Shown piece after piece: positions 18,242 through 26,908 of a stretch of DNA of 64,000 nucleotides. The notes beneath the pieces were generated by a model, which was not told where the DNA came from, ran no database searches, and was given only the letters and a program-made list of their open reading frames with translations. The translations under genes were made by a program, and so were the position numbers. The DNA is from Pseudomonadota bacterium (GTDB lineage: Bacteria > Pseudomonadota > Gammaproteobacteria > Pseudomonadales > Pseudohongiellaceae): positions 32,782 to 96,781 of the forward strand of contig JAQCBT010000015.1 of assembly GCA_027621405.1 (NCBI GenBank). The letters run 5' to 3'. Each line of letters starts with the position of its first letter. Positions within the stretch are counted from its first letter, which is position 1.

Positions 18242-18802
18242 CTAATCCGCAGCTTTGAACGCCAGACGCACACCTGGTGTAGGGGTCTCGAGTGCCAAGC
18301 CACCTGCCTCGGCAACAGCGCTTGTGACTTCACGCAGATACAGGGAGTAGTAGTTATGCAGGCTACCGCGAATGCACAGCGACCGGGTTGATCTGTAATC
18401 GGCAAAAGTAAGAGAACCGCCCTCGAGGGCCCATTGGGCGGTGAAGGTATTGCAATCAGATTTCCCGGTCAGGCGGCTCTCAGGCCTGAAGGACAATGTA
18501 TAGTCCGCCGGGTCTTCAGGAATGAAGCTGTGTCCTCCCAGGGCTACCAGCTCAACGAGTTGCCAGGTAGTGTTTTCCAGTGCCAGGGGGCTCGCCGCTT
18601 CGCTGTCCACAGCACTCGCTGCCCCGTCATCATTGCCACAGGATGACAAGGACAATCCGGCGATGCTTGCGAGAAGCACGAAACGCGCGATCATGGAAAT
18701 AGACAATCCGGTGACATTTTCAGAGCTATTCATTCCAATATTTCCCGATAGCATGAAATCGGACTTAAGGGCACGCGAGCTTGTTTTCAGAATGAGCTTC
18801 AA
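18242..18802 (-). CDS. META domain lipoprotein (HslJ-like)
   Basis: Lipobox LSLSSC places the acylated Cys after a hydrophobic segment IARFVLLASIAGLSLSSC, so the mature protein is a lipoprotein. The rest is one META/HslJ domain: LENTTWQLVELVALGG, SGKSDCNTFTAQWALEGGSLTF and a paired second Cys in RSLCIRGS, length about 120 residues. Start is uncertain: the ATG at 18694 gives an ideal signal peptide but lacks a Shine-Dalgarno; a TTG at 18802 has GGGGTGAG upstream but would add a 36-residue charged leader. META proteins are envelope or stress-related; in some bacteria they affect novobiocin resistance or heat response. Confidence 0.82.
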   Translation of the reverse strand: MKLILKTSSRALKSDFMLSGNIGMNSSENVTGLSISMIARFVLLASIAGLSLSSCGNDDGAASAVDSEAASPLALENTTWQLVELVALGGHSFIPEDPADYTLSFRPESRLTGKSDCNTFTAQWALEGGSLTFADYRSTRSLCIRGSLHNYYSLYLREVTSAVAEAGGLALETPTPGVRLAFKAAD

Positions 18803-18910
18803 GATGTCTCACCCCTTTAACTGAGTGCCGTCTATTCTACCGCAGGACAATCGAGAGAAGGCAAGTCGGGGGGCGACTGGATGCCTGTCTGGAGCTGTTT
18901 ATGGGTGGAG

Positions 18911-18951
18911 TGCATTTGGTGCTGCGTAACCATCCGCTCACACCAAATGCA
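18911..18951. repeat. 11 bp inverted repeat downstream of the 339-residue exported protein gene
   Basis: TGCATTTGGTG (18911-18921) and CACCAAATGCA (18941-18951) are perfect complements with a 19-base loop. It lies just past the 18970 stop codon. There is no T-run on either side, so a transcript-end stabiliser is more likely than a classic terminator. Confidence 0.55.
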
Positions 18952-18969
18952 TTTCATAACACAGAATGG

Positions 18970-19989
18970 TTAAGGCACCACATTCACAGTGACATAGGTG
19001 TCGCTATAGAGACCACCATCATCGGCCCTTCCCCACAGCAGATAGGTGCCCGGCTCGTCAAAGGTCACCGAGGTATCGATCACACCGTCTTCGGGAATTT
19101 CAGGCGGAACCCAGAGCCAGCTCCATGGCGAGTTCGCAGAGGGGCGGGTATCTTCCCAGGGCTTCGACTGGGGAGGATCGAACTGCACGAGATCCTGCAC
19201 GGCTGTGGCCGTCTCCGGCGCGCGGTACACATTCCAGGACAGGAACAAACCGTTGTGCTTGGTCACCGTCGGACGGGGCGGTGGCGTCATCATCATGCGC
19301 TGCCTGACCATCTCCGGACTGGCAAACGCAGCAGCCGCGCCACCCACCAATCGCAGGGTACGCATGGGGTCATGGGGTTCCGGCACACCATCATCCGAGA
19401 TCCGCGCCTGCAGCTGAAGCGGTTCACCTACAGAGACTGTGCGAATCGTGTCGCCAATCAGCTCAACGCTGGGTGGAATATTGGCGCGGGTCTTCTCATC
19501 AGAGGAACCTGCGCCCAGCGCGCCGGTTTCAGACATGATGACAACGTTGTCCAGTTTGTAATCTTCCCTCAGGGTACCGTAGGCCTTCCTGGTCAGGCCA
19601 TTGGGGGAGGTGACTTCCCAGACCAGTTCGTCGTCTTCATCGAATCCGGGTCCCACAACCACATCGAAAGTGAAGCGGTTTCTGCGGGGCAGGAAGTGGG
19701 TTGGCTGGCCGCGATCCCTTTCACCTGGAAAGAAGAAATTATTATCACCCACCGGGATGTCAAGCTCCTCTTCCCAATTGTGGTTGAAGTAACCAAAGGT
19801 CAGGACCGTCTCACCCGCCTCATTGATTCTCCAGCCCTCATAGGCGACTTCGGTGTGTTGTCCGCGCTGGTAGGTGTTTTGCGCATACTCGTAGGGAAGT
19901 TGAGCAGCGGCAGAATTTACCAGCAAACAACTTCCCAGCGCGATGGACGTTGCAAAAGCAGTAATAAAATTCTTGTTAAGAATGGTCAT
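18970..19989 (-). CDS. Exported protein of unknown function, partner of the cytochrome/monooxygenase-like gene
   Basis: 339 residues with a clear Sec signal peptide (basic MTILNKN start, hydrophobic core, cleavage near NSAAA-QLPYEYA). The mature part contains EAGETVLTFGYFNHNWEEELDIPVG, a beta-rich segment with WEVTSPNGLTRKAYGTL, and a C-terminal Ig/cadherin-like part ending DEPGTYLLWGRADDGGLYSDTYVTV. No catalytic motif is seen. It lies 99 bp after the c-type cytochrome/PHM-like gene, but a strong terminator separates them, so it may depend on readthrough or its own promoter. I do not recognise a named family. Confidence 0.8.
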   Translation of the reverse strand: MTILNKNFITAFATSIALGSCLLVNSAAAQLPYEYAQNTYQRGQHTEVAYEGWRINEAGETVLTFGYFNHNWEEELDIPVGDNNFFFPGERDRGQPTHFLPRRNRFTFDVVVGPGFDEDDELVWEVTSPNGLTRKAYGTLREDYKLDNVVIMSETGALGAGSSDEKTRANIPPSVELIGDTIRTVSVGEPLQLQARISDDGVPEPHDPMRTLRLVGGAAAAFASPEMVRQRMMMTPPPRPTVTKHNGLFLSWNVYRAPETATAVQDLVQFDPPQSKPWEDTRPSANSPWSWLWVPPEIPEDGVIDTSVTFDEPGTYLLWGRADDGGLYSDTYVTVNVVP

Positions 19990-20040
19990 GTCCAGCCTCT
20001 TACTGATAGCAAGATAATCTATTTACAAAAGTCTAAAGGG

Positions 20041-20075
20041 ATTAAAAAGCGAGCGGCCCTTGGTCGGCCGCTCGC
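20041..20075 (-). terminator. Strong rho-independent terminator
   Basis: On the minus strand a perfect ten-base-pair GC stem (20066-20075 with 20049-20058) is followed by TTTTTAAT. It ends the 20089-21513 gene. Confidence 0.92.
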
Positions 20076-20088
20076 TGTCGGTTAACTT

Positions 20089-21513
20089 CTAGTTTGAAGC
20101 TACGTTGCCGTCCAGGTCCGTATCCGCATCTGATTGCAGAGGCCATACCAAAGGAGTCAGGCACAGAGGACAACCAATTACGTGATCATTTGGACCGAGG
20201 TTCAGGTTCTTGCGTCGGGTTTCCATTTCTTCAAGGAACTGCTCATCTGTCATGGTGACGCGGATGCCCAGGTCGATGAACATATTGGTCACAGAGCGGT
20301 TGCCCGAACCCTGCCAGTTGCGGGCATCGGGTACGTTCGGATTCGATGCCGTGTTATCGAAGTAACCGGTAATGTGCAGGATCGTTCCTTTCGGCAGCAG
20401 CGGGGTATAGTCGTCAGCGAAAGGATAGCCTCGCACCCAGTTGTGGTCATAGCCCACGCAGGACAGGGTTTCCTTGGAGTAGCCCCAGATTGCCTCCAGG
20501 CACATACGCTCGCCAGGTGCATGCAAATGCGGCTCGAAAGTAATCACCTTGGTGTGCTGGTTCAGTACTTGATAAGCGTGAATGGTTTGATTGTCCGCAT
20601 CACCTTCAACACTGATGTCGGAACCATTGCCCAGGATGCTGATGCCTGACTTGTACTTGGGCACGTAGTCCTCATCGTGGAAGCGGAAACCGATTTCCAG
20701 ATGCCCGGTTGTATCCCGACCGTTCGAGTGCATGTGCACCGAGTCAGTAAAGAATGCCGAGTTTGCCTTCAGCAATGGGCCGGCTTCCGGGTCAAAGATA
20801 TCGCCGTTTCTGGCCACTTCGTGCACAGGCCAGGAAACCGCTTCTCCGGGAACAGCCTGGCCGTTTTCGTCCAGCACTTCAGTTCGCCAGATCATGTGGT
20901 GGAAGATATACAGGCCACCCACGGTGTCGGAGATATCTTCACCGCTGCCCACATCATTCACTTCCACGATTTCCACGGACTTCACGTAACGATCTTCGGT
21001 CAAGCCAGTAGGCACAGCCTTCAGGTCACCCCACCAGTCCGGGCGGCCACCTTCCATGAAGAAGTCTTCGGTGCTCACTACCAGATCTGGTTCACCCAGT
21101 TTCCACTTAATGCTGTCATCGAACTCCAGGGGCTCCGGCGCGTCGGCTGGGTCTCCCTTCGGGGTACCGGACCGGGCCCAGGTGGAAATCGCCGCCAGCT
21201 CTTCATCGCTGAGAGAGGGGTCGTTCTTGAATTCCTGGATACCAACGTCTTTCTCAGCGTACCAGGGAGGCATTGCGCCAGCACGGTCTCTCAGGCCCGT
21301 CTTGTATTCAATCAGGCCTGCGAAAGGCGCCACTTCCTCGTAAGTGACCAATGGCATGGGACCCGCTCCACCATCGCGGTGGCAGGTCTGGCAGCTTCGC
21401 TGCAGGATCGGCTCAATATCCTTGTGGAAGGTAATTTGATCATCCTGGGCACTGGCGAGTGGAATCAGGCCAATACCCCCAACAACCAATCCCATCAGTT
21501 TAATTAGTCGCAT
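20089..21513 (-). CDS. c-type cytochrome fused to a copper type II (PHM-like) monooxygenase domain
   Basis: 474 residues. Signal peptide cleaved near LASA-QDD. One heme c site CQTCH at residues 41-45 in a small cytochrome domain (about 25-115, with GAMPPW). The rest resembles the copper type II ascorbate-dependent monooxygenase fold: HHM (205-207), VHMH (259-262), HLH (329-331) and a following Met (337), which match the two-copper His/Met ligand pattern of peptidylglycine monooxygenases. A periplasmic oxidation using heme electrons instead of ascorbate is inferred. The start has AAGGAG seven bases upstream. Cys-rich end CPLC is present. Substrate unknown. Confidence 0.82.
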   Translation of the reverse strand: MRLIKLMGLVVGGIGLIPLASAQDDQITFHKDIEPILQRSCQTCHRDGGAGPMPLVTYEEVAPFAGLIEYKTGLRDRAGAMPPWYAEKDVGIQEFKNDPSLSDEELAAISTWARSGTPKGDPADAPEPLEFDDSIKWKLGEPDLVVSTEDFFMEGGRPDWWGDLKAVPTGLTEDRYVKSVEIVEVNDVGSGEDISDTVGGLYIFHHMIWRTEVLDENGQAVPGEAVSWPVHEVARNGDIFDPEAGPLLKANSAFFTDSVHMHSNGRDTTGHLEIGFRFHDEDYVPKYKSGISILGNGSDISVEGDADNQTIHAYQVLNQHTKVITFEPHLHAPGERMCLEAIWGYSKETLSCVGYDHNWVRGYPFADDYTPLLPKGTILHITGYFDNTASNPNVPDARNWQGSGNRSVTNMFIDLGIRVTMTDEQFLEEMETRRKNLNLGPNDHVIGCPLCLTPLVWPLQSDADTDLDGNVASN

Positions 21514-21755
21514 TCTTGTCTCCTTATTTGACCATGCAATATCAGGTACAGACTGGCTGTCACTGACGATCTCAAGCTAAAAATCTATCGGGAATACTCA
21601 AAACCTGTGAAGTCTAGAGTATTTACCGATGATTTCGCTGTCTGAAAAGTGAAAAACGCTGTGTGATTTCTGATTCTATGGGTTTCTAATTAGTTACTAC
21701 AGTGTTGAATTCCTGATATGGCGTCCCGTAACAGATCTACCTTATTGATAACTAT
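21514..21755. other. Leader region of the cytochrome/monooxygenase gene
   Basis: About 240 bp with no gene. It is AT-rich and lies between a minus-strand terminator (21756-21777) and the start codon at 21513, so it probably carries the promoter of the 20089-21513 gene. Confidence 0.4.
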
Positions 21756-21777
21756 AAAAAATCCCGAAAACCCGGGA
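21756..21777 (-). terminator. Terminator of a minus-strand transcript
   Basis: On the minus strand TCCCG and CGGGA (21773-21777 with 21762-21766) form a stem around a GGTTTT loop, followed by six T. It ends a transcript coming from the CopC-like gene or from an independent RNA in 21778-22192. Confidence 0.7.
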
Positions 21778-22192
21778 GACTTGCCTGGAGAGCCGCGCTT
21801 CCCGCCAAGTTTACGGGATACACCCCCGGCTTGCGAGCACACTCTCACCGGGGACGCCTGCTGAGGCCCGGTATCCACCGGTTCCAGCGTGCTCTTGCTC
21901 GCCCAACATCCCGATTTCCATGCCGCCAATAAGGGTCGGCAGGCATATCCATCGCGGATGCCTCCAGTTGCCCACACTACTCTGGCAAGCGCATGTAGCT
22001 GCTGATCTGCATCAATATTCAGGAAACAAGTGGGATCGCCTGGCCTGTTTGGCTAGCTGTCGGCAGCACGAAGCAGCGTGTATCCAGGGGAGCAGCCTAT
22101 CCCTGTGGACTGCTCAGGATTGACGCTACGGCGGCCGGCAGAAATTGGCAGATACTGGGTTACCTGTCCCGGGTAAGACCCGCTGTCCGGGA
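21778..22192 (-). other. Non-coding GC-rich region with strong pairing potential
   Basis: About 415 bp between the CopC-like gene and the terminator at 21756. The only open frame runs straight through the terminator, so I do not call it coding. AGCACGCT and AGTGTGCT on the minus strand can pair fully around a loop rich in CCGG segments. It may be a long structured 3' UTR or a small RNA; it matches no RNA family I can recognise (6S, RNase P RNA and 4.5S were considered). Confidence 0.35.
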
Positions 22193-22753
22193 CTAGGGAT
22201 CAGGGTTGCCCCGCTCCCGCTCCCGCTTTTGAAACTCCTCGAAAGGCGTTCCGTACTCGCTGTCTTCGCGGCGTGTAATGGACGCTTCAATAGTCTCGGA
22301 AGGTGCTATTGCTTCGGGACCGAATGCAAATTTAAATTCCCCTTTCATAAAGCGCTGGTTTTCATCGACCACTGACCACTGGGCACTATAGTACTCGGCC
22401 GCAGGCAATTCGGAAGGAATGGGAAACACGAAATTGTTATCGCTCTGCCCCGGATCCCATTGGAAGCCCATGTCTATCCAGTCGTTCTTGTCTGTGTACA
22501 GCGCGAGCTTGAGCAATTGCACATTGACCCGAAAACTGATGACGAGCATACGAGGCTGCTCGAGCAACACCGCATCGTCCTGGGGAAAGGTAACTGAAGG
22601 TGTCAGCGATGTGGAGCCATGGCTGTGCTGAGCCGATAACAGGCTGGGCCAGAAGGCGAAGGCTGCAATCAGCGACAGGTTCCTGATCATGGTCAACAGC
22701 ATTGAGATTCGTCCAGATGCCATTCTGTAATAGCCGGATTTATGCGAGACCAC
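22193..22753 (-). CDS. CopC-like domain exported protein
   Basis: Up to 186 residues; the likely start is the ATG of MIRNLSLIAAFAFW (about 22690), giving a Sec signal peptide ending LLSA-QHSHG. The mature N-terminus starts with HSHG (possible copper ligands) and then follows the CopC fold: SLTPSVTFPQDDAVLLEQP, LVISFRVNVQLLKLALYTD, FVFPIPSELPAAEYYSAQWSVVDENQRFMKGEFKFAFG. The C-terminal tail is charged. A periplasmic copper-binding role fits the copper monooxygenase-like gene that follows, though this is context only. Confidence 0.75.
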   Translation of the reverse strand: MVSHKSGYYRMASGRISMLLTMIRNLSLIAAFAFWPSLLSAQHSHGSTSLTPSVTFPQDDAVLLEQPRMLVISFRVNVQLLKLALYTDKNDWIDMGFQWDPGQSDNNFVFPIPSELPAAEYYSAQWSVVDENQRFMKGEFKFAFGPEAIAPSETIEASITRREDSEYGTPFEEFQKRERERGNPDP

Positions 22754-23246
22754 CGAAAAAGAAACAACTAATGGTCGGAAAAGATGCTGGAAATGATAGT
22801 CAAGCTAGCAGGGGCTTGCAATCAGGGCCGGAGAAGTATGACAGAATCCTGCACTGCTGCTTATTCCTTCGCAGCTTAATGCGGTTTTTCAAACACTAGC
22901 ACTCCCCAGAAAGTTCTTCCCTGTGCTTGATCAATCCCTGTCAGACCCGGAAACGATGTTTAGCCAAAGTTGCTGTCCTGATCTCTACCGCCCGTTCCTG
23001 CCACCCCAATTCCTTGGCCTGTCCAAGATAGAAGCCAAGTGAAGCAGGAGACTATCGAGGCAAATGCGATCCACGCGAAGACCCTACTCCTCGGCGAGAT
23101 AGCTGGCGGCACCGTCTTAGCCCACACCAAGGTATAGCACCTTGTGTACGGGTGGGATTGGACTGAGCATCTCCCGGCTCTCCCGTTTTACATCCCCTGA
23201 AAATCACCAGATTTTTCAGTCAAAGTATCCGTGACAGTTCCATGCC
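22754..23246. other. Intergenic region without recognisable feature
   Basis: About 490 bp between the Lon-like gene and the CopC-like gene. Short open frames exist but none has a ribosome binding site and a recognisable product. No RNA gene seen. Confidence 0.4.
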
Positions 23247-25670
23247 CTATTCTGCCTTATGCCCCGGTGGCAATCGATTCCCCCGCCGACCCTTCTTCCA
23301 GAACTCATACGCTCTGTTCTTGGCCAGATGCAGCAAGCTACCGGCTTTGTAGTTTCCCAGATCATCTGACACACCCGCCTCGAACCCGGTAAACAACTCC
23401 AGCGCCTCGTGTATAGTCGATACGGCATACACATGAAACTTACCCTCCGCACAGACCTGTAACAGCTCGGGGTTCAACATCAGGTCAGCGGCATTAGCCT
23501 GAGGTATCACCACGCCCTGATCACCAGTAAGACCCTTGTCCCGACACAACTCGTAAAAGCCTTCCACTTTTTCCGAGACCGCACCGACAGGCTGGACATT
23601 GCCCACCTGGTCGATGGCACCAGTCATGGCAAGATCCTGCCGCAACGGCACCTGAGCCAGGGCGCTGAGCAAGCAGACCATCTCCGCACCCGATGCCGAA
23701 TCACCATCAATACCGCCGTAACTCTGCTCGAAGGCAATGGAGGCCGAGAAAGCCAGGGGATGCTCGGTCTGCAGAAGATTGCGCAACAATCCCCCGAGAA
23801 TATAAAAGCCCTTGGTGTGAATAGCCCCGGACAGATCGGATTCGCGTTCGATACTTACTGTACCAGCCGACCCTGGCCCTATACTGGCTGTAATGCGCGA
23901 AGGGAAGCCATAGGTTAATGGCCCGGACTGTATAACTGCCAGACCGTTGATCTGGCCGGGCGCTTTGCCTTCGGTGTTGATACGAATGGTGCCATCCACC
24001 ATGCGCGCTCGGTACTTACGGGCAGGCAGATCGGCACGATGCCTGCCGCGCCTCACGGCCTCATAGACCTGCTCGCGGCTGACTACCGACAAACCGTTCT
24101 TCGCCGCGATGTGACTGGCCTCTCTTGCCACATCAGCTACCCGGCCAAAACGCATGGTCAGCTTGTTTCTTTCTCCAGCAATGCGCGCACCATGTTCTGA
24201 CATAGCCATGACCGCGCAGCGGTCGAAAGGCAGGAGGTCCTCGGCACTGATGATCTTGGCCAGCACACCCGCGTAACAAAGCACGCCCTGCTGGTCACGG
24301 GGGATCGCATTGTCAAAGTCCGCCAGTACCTTGAACAGGTGCGGGAAATCCGGGTCGTAATAGTCCAGCATCTGATACAAGCCGGGATCCCCGATCAGGA
24401 TGACTTTCACGTTCAGCGGCACCGGCTCCGGTGTGAGCATCGGACCCATTAAGTAATAAGCCAATTCGGAAGGAACGATGTCCAGCAAACCGGTTTTCAG
24501 CGCCCGTAACAGGACCTTCCAGGAACCGGGTTCAGCGAGCACATCCCTCACTTCGAGAACGAGGTAGCCACCATCGGCACGCAGCAAGGATCCAGCATGA
24601 ATCATCATGTGGTCGGAATGGTAGGTACCCATGGAACTGAATTCACGATCCACATTCCCGAGCAGATTTTGCAGCGAGGGGGAGGTTTCCCTGATGACCG
24701 GACAGTCCTGCGAATCAGGTCTGGATAGCAGCGGGTTGATCCGGTACAGGGAGGTGAAATTACTGTCGCTGCCCAGCAGGTGCAGGCGATGGGTAATCAG
24801 GTCATCCACTACCCACTGCAGAAAGGAATCGACTTCCGCTTCCCTGAACTCATTGGTGATGCGTTCCACCTGAAAGCGCAGGATGCGCCGGGCTTCCTCT
24901 TCGTAAAGTGTATTGAGGGAGTCGCTGTGTTGCTGTTGTATCTCATTGACTTTCAGGTTCAGGTCTTCGAAGCGGCGGGCAAAATCAGATATCCGGCGAC
25001 GGATCTCATCCAGTTTCGCCGCCTCCATGCTGCCCTGCTGCACCATTTCGTCCAGCTTATCCAGGGAGATCGGCTCACCCTTCACCAAGGGCAGGATCGT
25101 CGGTTGAATCACCTGGCCAACCTGGACAGGCACGAGCGCAAGCTCCGCAGCGCGCAGTTCCTCCTCGAAGGGTTTACCCACTTCCCGAATCGATGCCTGT
25201 ACTTTCTCGTCCAGCGCCCAGCGGCGGGAACGCACGGCGTCGGACGACAGTTGGGGCCCTAGCTGTTCCTCAATAAACTGGATGAATCGATCCATGCGTT
25301 CAGCCAGCTTCACACCCTGGCCCCGGGCCACGGTCAACAGCCGCGGCTGATCGGGCTGCTCGAAGTTGTGCACATAGCAGCGGTCCGGCGTCTGCGGACA
25401 GGGTGGCCCGATATCGGTGAGTAGCTGCTCCACGAGGGTGGCACGCCCTGTGCCGGTGAGGCCCCGCACATAGATGTTCTGTCCTGGAGCTGCGGTTTCC
25501 AATCCAAACTGCAGTGCTGCCAGGGCATCGTCCTGCCCCACTACCGTGGCGATGGGTTCCACGTCCGCCGTGGTCTCGAAGTCCAGCCACGCTTCATTAC
25601 ATTGCCAGCGCAGGTCCTCACTGGGTATGGCGAGCCTCTGCGCCAGTTCCTGCATTACTTTCTTGTCCAT
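23247..25670 (-). CDS. Lon-like ATP-dependent protease (AAA_32/LonH type, YcbZ-like)
   Basis: 807-residue protein of the type annotated as AAA family ATPase/Lon protease family protein. An N-terminal region (residues 65-80) has GLTGTGRATLV, a P-loop in which the usual lysine is Arg. A coiled coil follows (about 150-290), then an ATPase region with SLLRADGGYLVLEVRD and VKVILIGDPGLY, a helical lid, and the Lon protease domain with Ser 658 (GDSASGAE) and Lys 701 (GAVSEKVEGF) as the dyad. It lacks the Lon N-terminal LAN domain, as do YcbZ proteins. Substrates unknown. Confidence 0.92.
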   Translation of the reverse strand: MDKKVMQELAQRLAIPSEDLRWQCNEAWLDFETTADVEPIATVVGQDDALAALQFGLETAAPGQNIYVRGLTGTGRATLVEQLLTDIGPPCPQTPDRCYVHNFEQPDQPRLLTVARGQGVKLAERMDRFIQFIEEQLGPQLSSDAVRSRRWALDEKVQASIREVGKPFEEELRAAELALVPVQVGQVIQPTILPLVKGEPISLDKLDEMVQQGSMEAAKLDEIRRRISDFARRFEDLNLKVNEIQQQHSDSLNTLYEEEARRILRFQVERITNEFREAEVDSFLQWVVDDLITHRLHLLGSDSNFTSLYRINPLLSRPDSQDCPVIRETSPSLQNLLGNVDREFSSMGTYHSDHMMIHAGSLLRADGGYLVLEVRDVLAEPGSWKVLLRALKTGLLDIVPSELAYYLMGPMLTPEPVPLNVKVILIGDPGLYQMLDYYDPDFPHLFKVLADFDNAIPRDQQGVLCYAGVLAKIISAEDLLPFDRCAVMAMSEHGARIAGERNKLTMRFGRVADVAREASHIAAKNGLSVVSREQVYEAVRRGRHRADLPARKYRARMVDGTIRINTEGKAPGQINGLAVIQSGPLTYGFPSRITASIGPGSAGTVSIERESDLSGAIHTKGFYILGGLLRNLLQTEHPLAFSASIAFEQSYGGIDGDSASGAEMVCLLSALAQVPLRQDLAMTGAIDQVGNVQPVGAVSEKVEGFYELCRDKGLTGDQGVVIPQANAADLMLNPELLQVCAEGKFHVYAVSTIHEALELFTGFEAGVSDDLGNYKAGSLLHLAKNRAYEFWKKGRRGNRLPPGHKAE

Positions 25671-25842
25671 GAAGGTGACTTCCTGACTGATTCGAATGAA
25701 AGGGCTTCTTCAGAGCTATTACTGGTATTTAAGGTCGCACGGCAAATAGCTAGAGAGCAGCAGGCGCATCGCGCTGACTTGCGCTTTTTGCTGCGCAATC
25801 GTTCGCGAGAGTCTTCTATCCGGTAGATCCAGACCGGGAAGT

Positions 25843-26727
25843 TTAAAACGGTAGCTCGTAGCTGGAATTGAAGCGCAAATCTCTCACCGTGTTGTAGCTA
25901 TAGGCAACAGAATTGATCCCGTCAGACGGATTATCATGCTCAACAAAATAGTGCTGGAATCCGGCTTTCCTGCCATAACTGAATATGTCAGAAAAATTAA
26001 TATAACCTCGACCCACATCAGCCATCTGCCCGGCGGCAGTCCGGTCCTTCACGTGCAGCATTGGGAACCGGCCAGGGTATTTCAGAAAATAAAACTTGGC
26101 ATCGTACCCAGCCTGTTCAGCCCAGAACAGATCCATCTCGAACACAACCAAATCAGGATCCGTCTGAGACGTCAGGATGTCGTAGCCAATCTTGCCACCT
26201 TCCTGAATTGCAAACTCGAAATCGTGATTGTGATAACCCATAGTGATACCAGCCTCACGACATTTCTCGCCGGCCCGGTTCAGGGCCTCGGCATGACGTG
26301 CGTAGTCATCCAGGGAGCGTTCATCCGGCGGCAAAATCGGCACCACAATGTATTGCTGGCCAATGGTCGCCGCTGTTTCAATCTCTCGATCCAGGTCTTC
26401 ACGAATTGCGCTTAGTTGAATATGCGCGGCCGGCGAGGTGAGCCCCAAGCTATCCAGAATGTTGCGCACCTCCGCCGGCGTCTTGCCGTGATAACCGGCA
26501 AACTCCATCTCGGTGAAGCCGATCTCCGCCAACTGCTCGAGGGTGCCTTCGAAATCCGCCGCCATCTCCCGGCGCAGGGAGTAGAGTTGCAGACCGATCC
26601 TGTCGACCCTGCGTATCTGGGCGTTCACGCTACTGCCCAGCCCACTGGCGAGCATGGCGGCAGATACCGCTGTTTTCTTGAGGAAATCCCGACGGGTCTG
26701 GCGGGCGGATTGAAATCTTTTACGCAT
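25843..26727 (-). CDS. Tat-exported sugar phosphate isomerase/epimerase-like TIM barrel
   Basis: 294 residues. The N-terminus has a twin-arginine signal (TRRDFLKKTAVSAAML, cleavage near SSVNA). The mature part is an AP-endonuclease-2/xylose isomerase-like TIM barrel: RIGLQLYSLRREM, FTEMEFAGYHG, MGYHNHDFEF, LVVFEMDLFWAEQAG, MLHVKDRT and HYFVEHDNPSDG, which carry the Glu, Asp and His metal ligands expected for the family. Probable periplasmic sugar or cyclitol isomerase/epimerase. It is a single gene; no sugar operon is adjacent. Confidence 0.87.
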   Translation of the reverse strand: MRKRFQSARQTRRDFLKKTAVSAAMLASGLGSSVNAQIRRVDRIGLQLYSLRREMAADFEGTLEQLAEIGFTEMEFAGYHGKTPAEVRNILDSLGLTSPAAHIQLSAIREDLDREIETAATIGQQYIVVPILPPDERSLDDYARHAEALNRAGEKCREAGITMGYHNHDFEFAIQEGGKIGYDILTSQTDPDLVVFEMDLFWAEQAGYDAKFYFLKYPGRFPMLHVKDRTAAGQMADVGRGYINFSDIFSYGRKAGFQHYFVEHDNPSDGINSVAYSYNTVRDLRFNSSYELPF

Positions 26728-26908
26728 TGTTATTCTCCGGGTTGCAACCCAATTAAATCAGGAGTTCGGGCAACTGTGTAGTGTTGTATAAACCGCCAGC
26801 CCGGCCGACAACTCACTTCTGTATCTCCGGCAATGGGTCACGATCTAATCCGGCACCCCATTTGGTCTTAAAATAGTCGCACTACTATGGAATGATTATG
26901 CACTGCCA

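Noticed and set aside
21690..21977. 95-codon minus-strand frame
   Set aside because: It crosses the terminator hairpin and T-run at 21756-21777, lacks a ribosome site and has a random composition.
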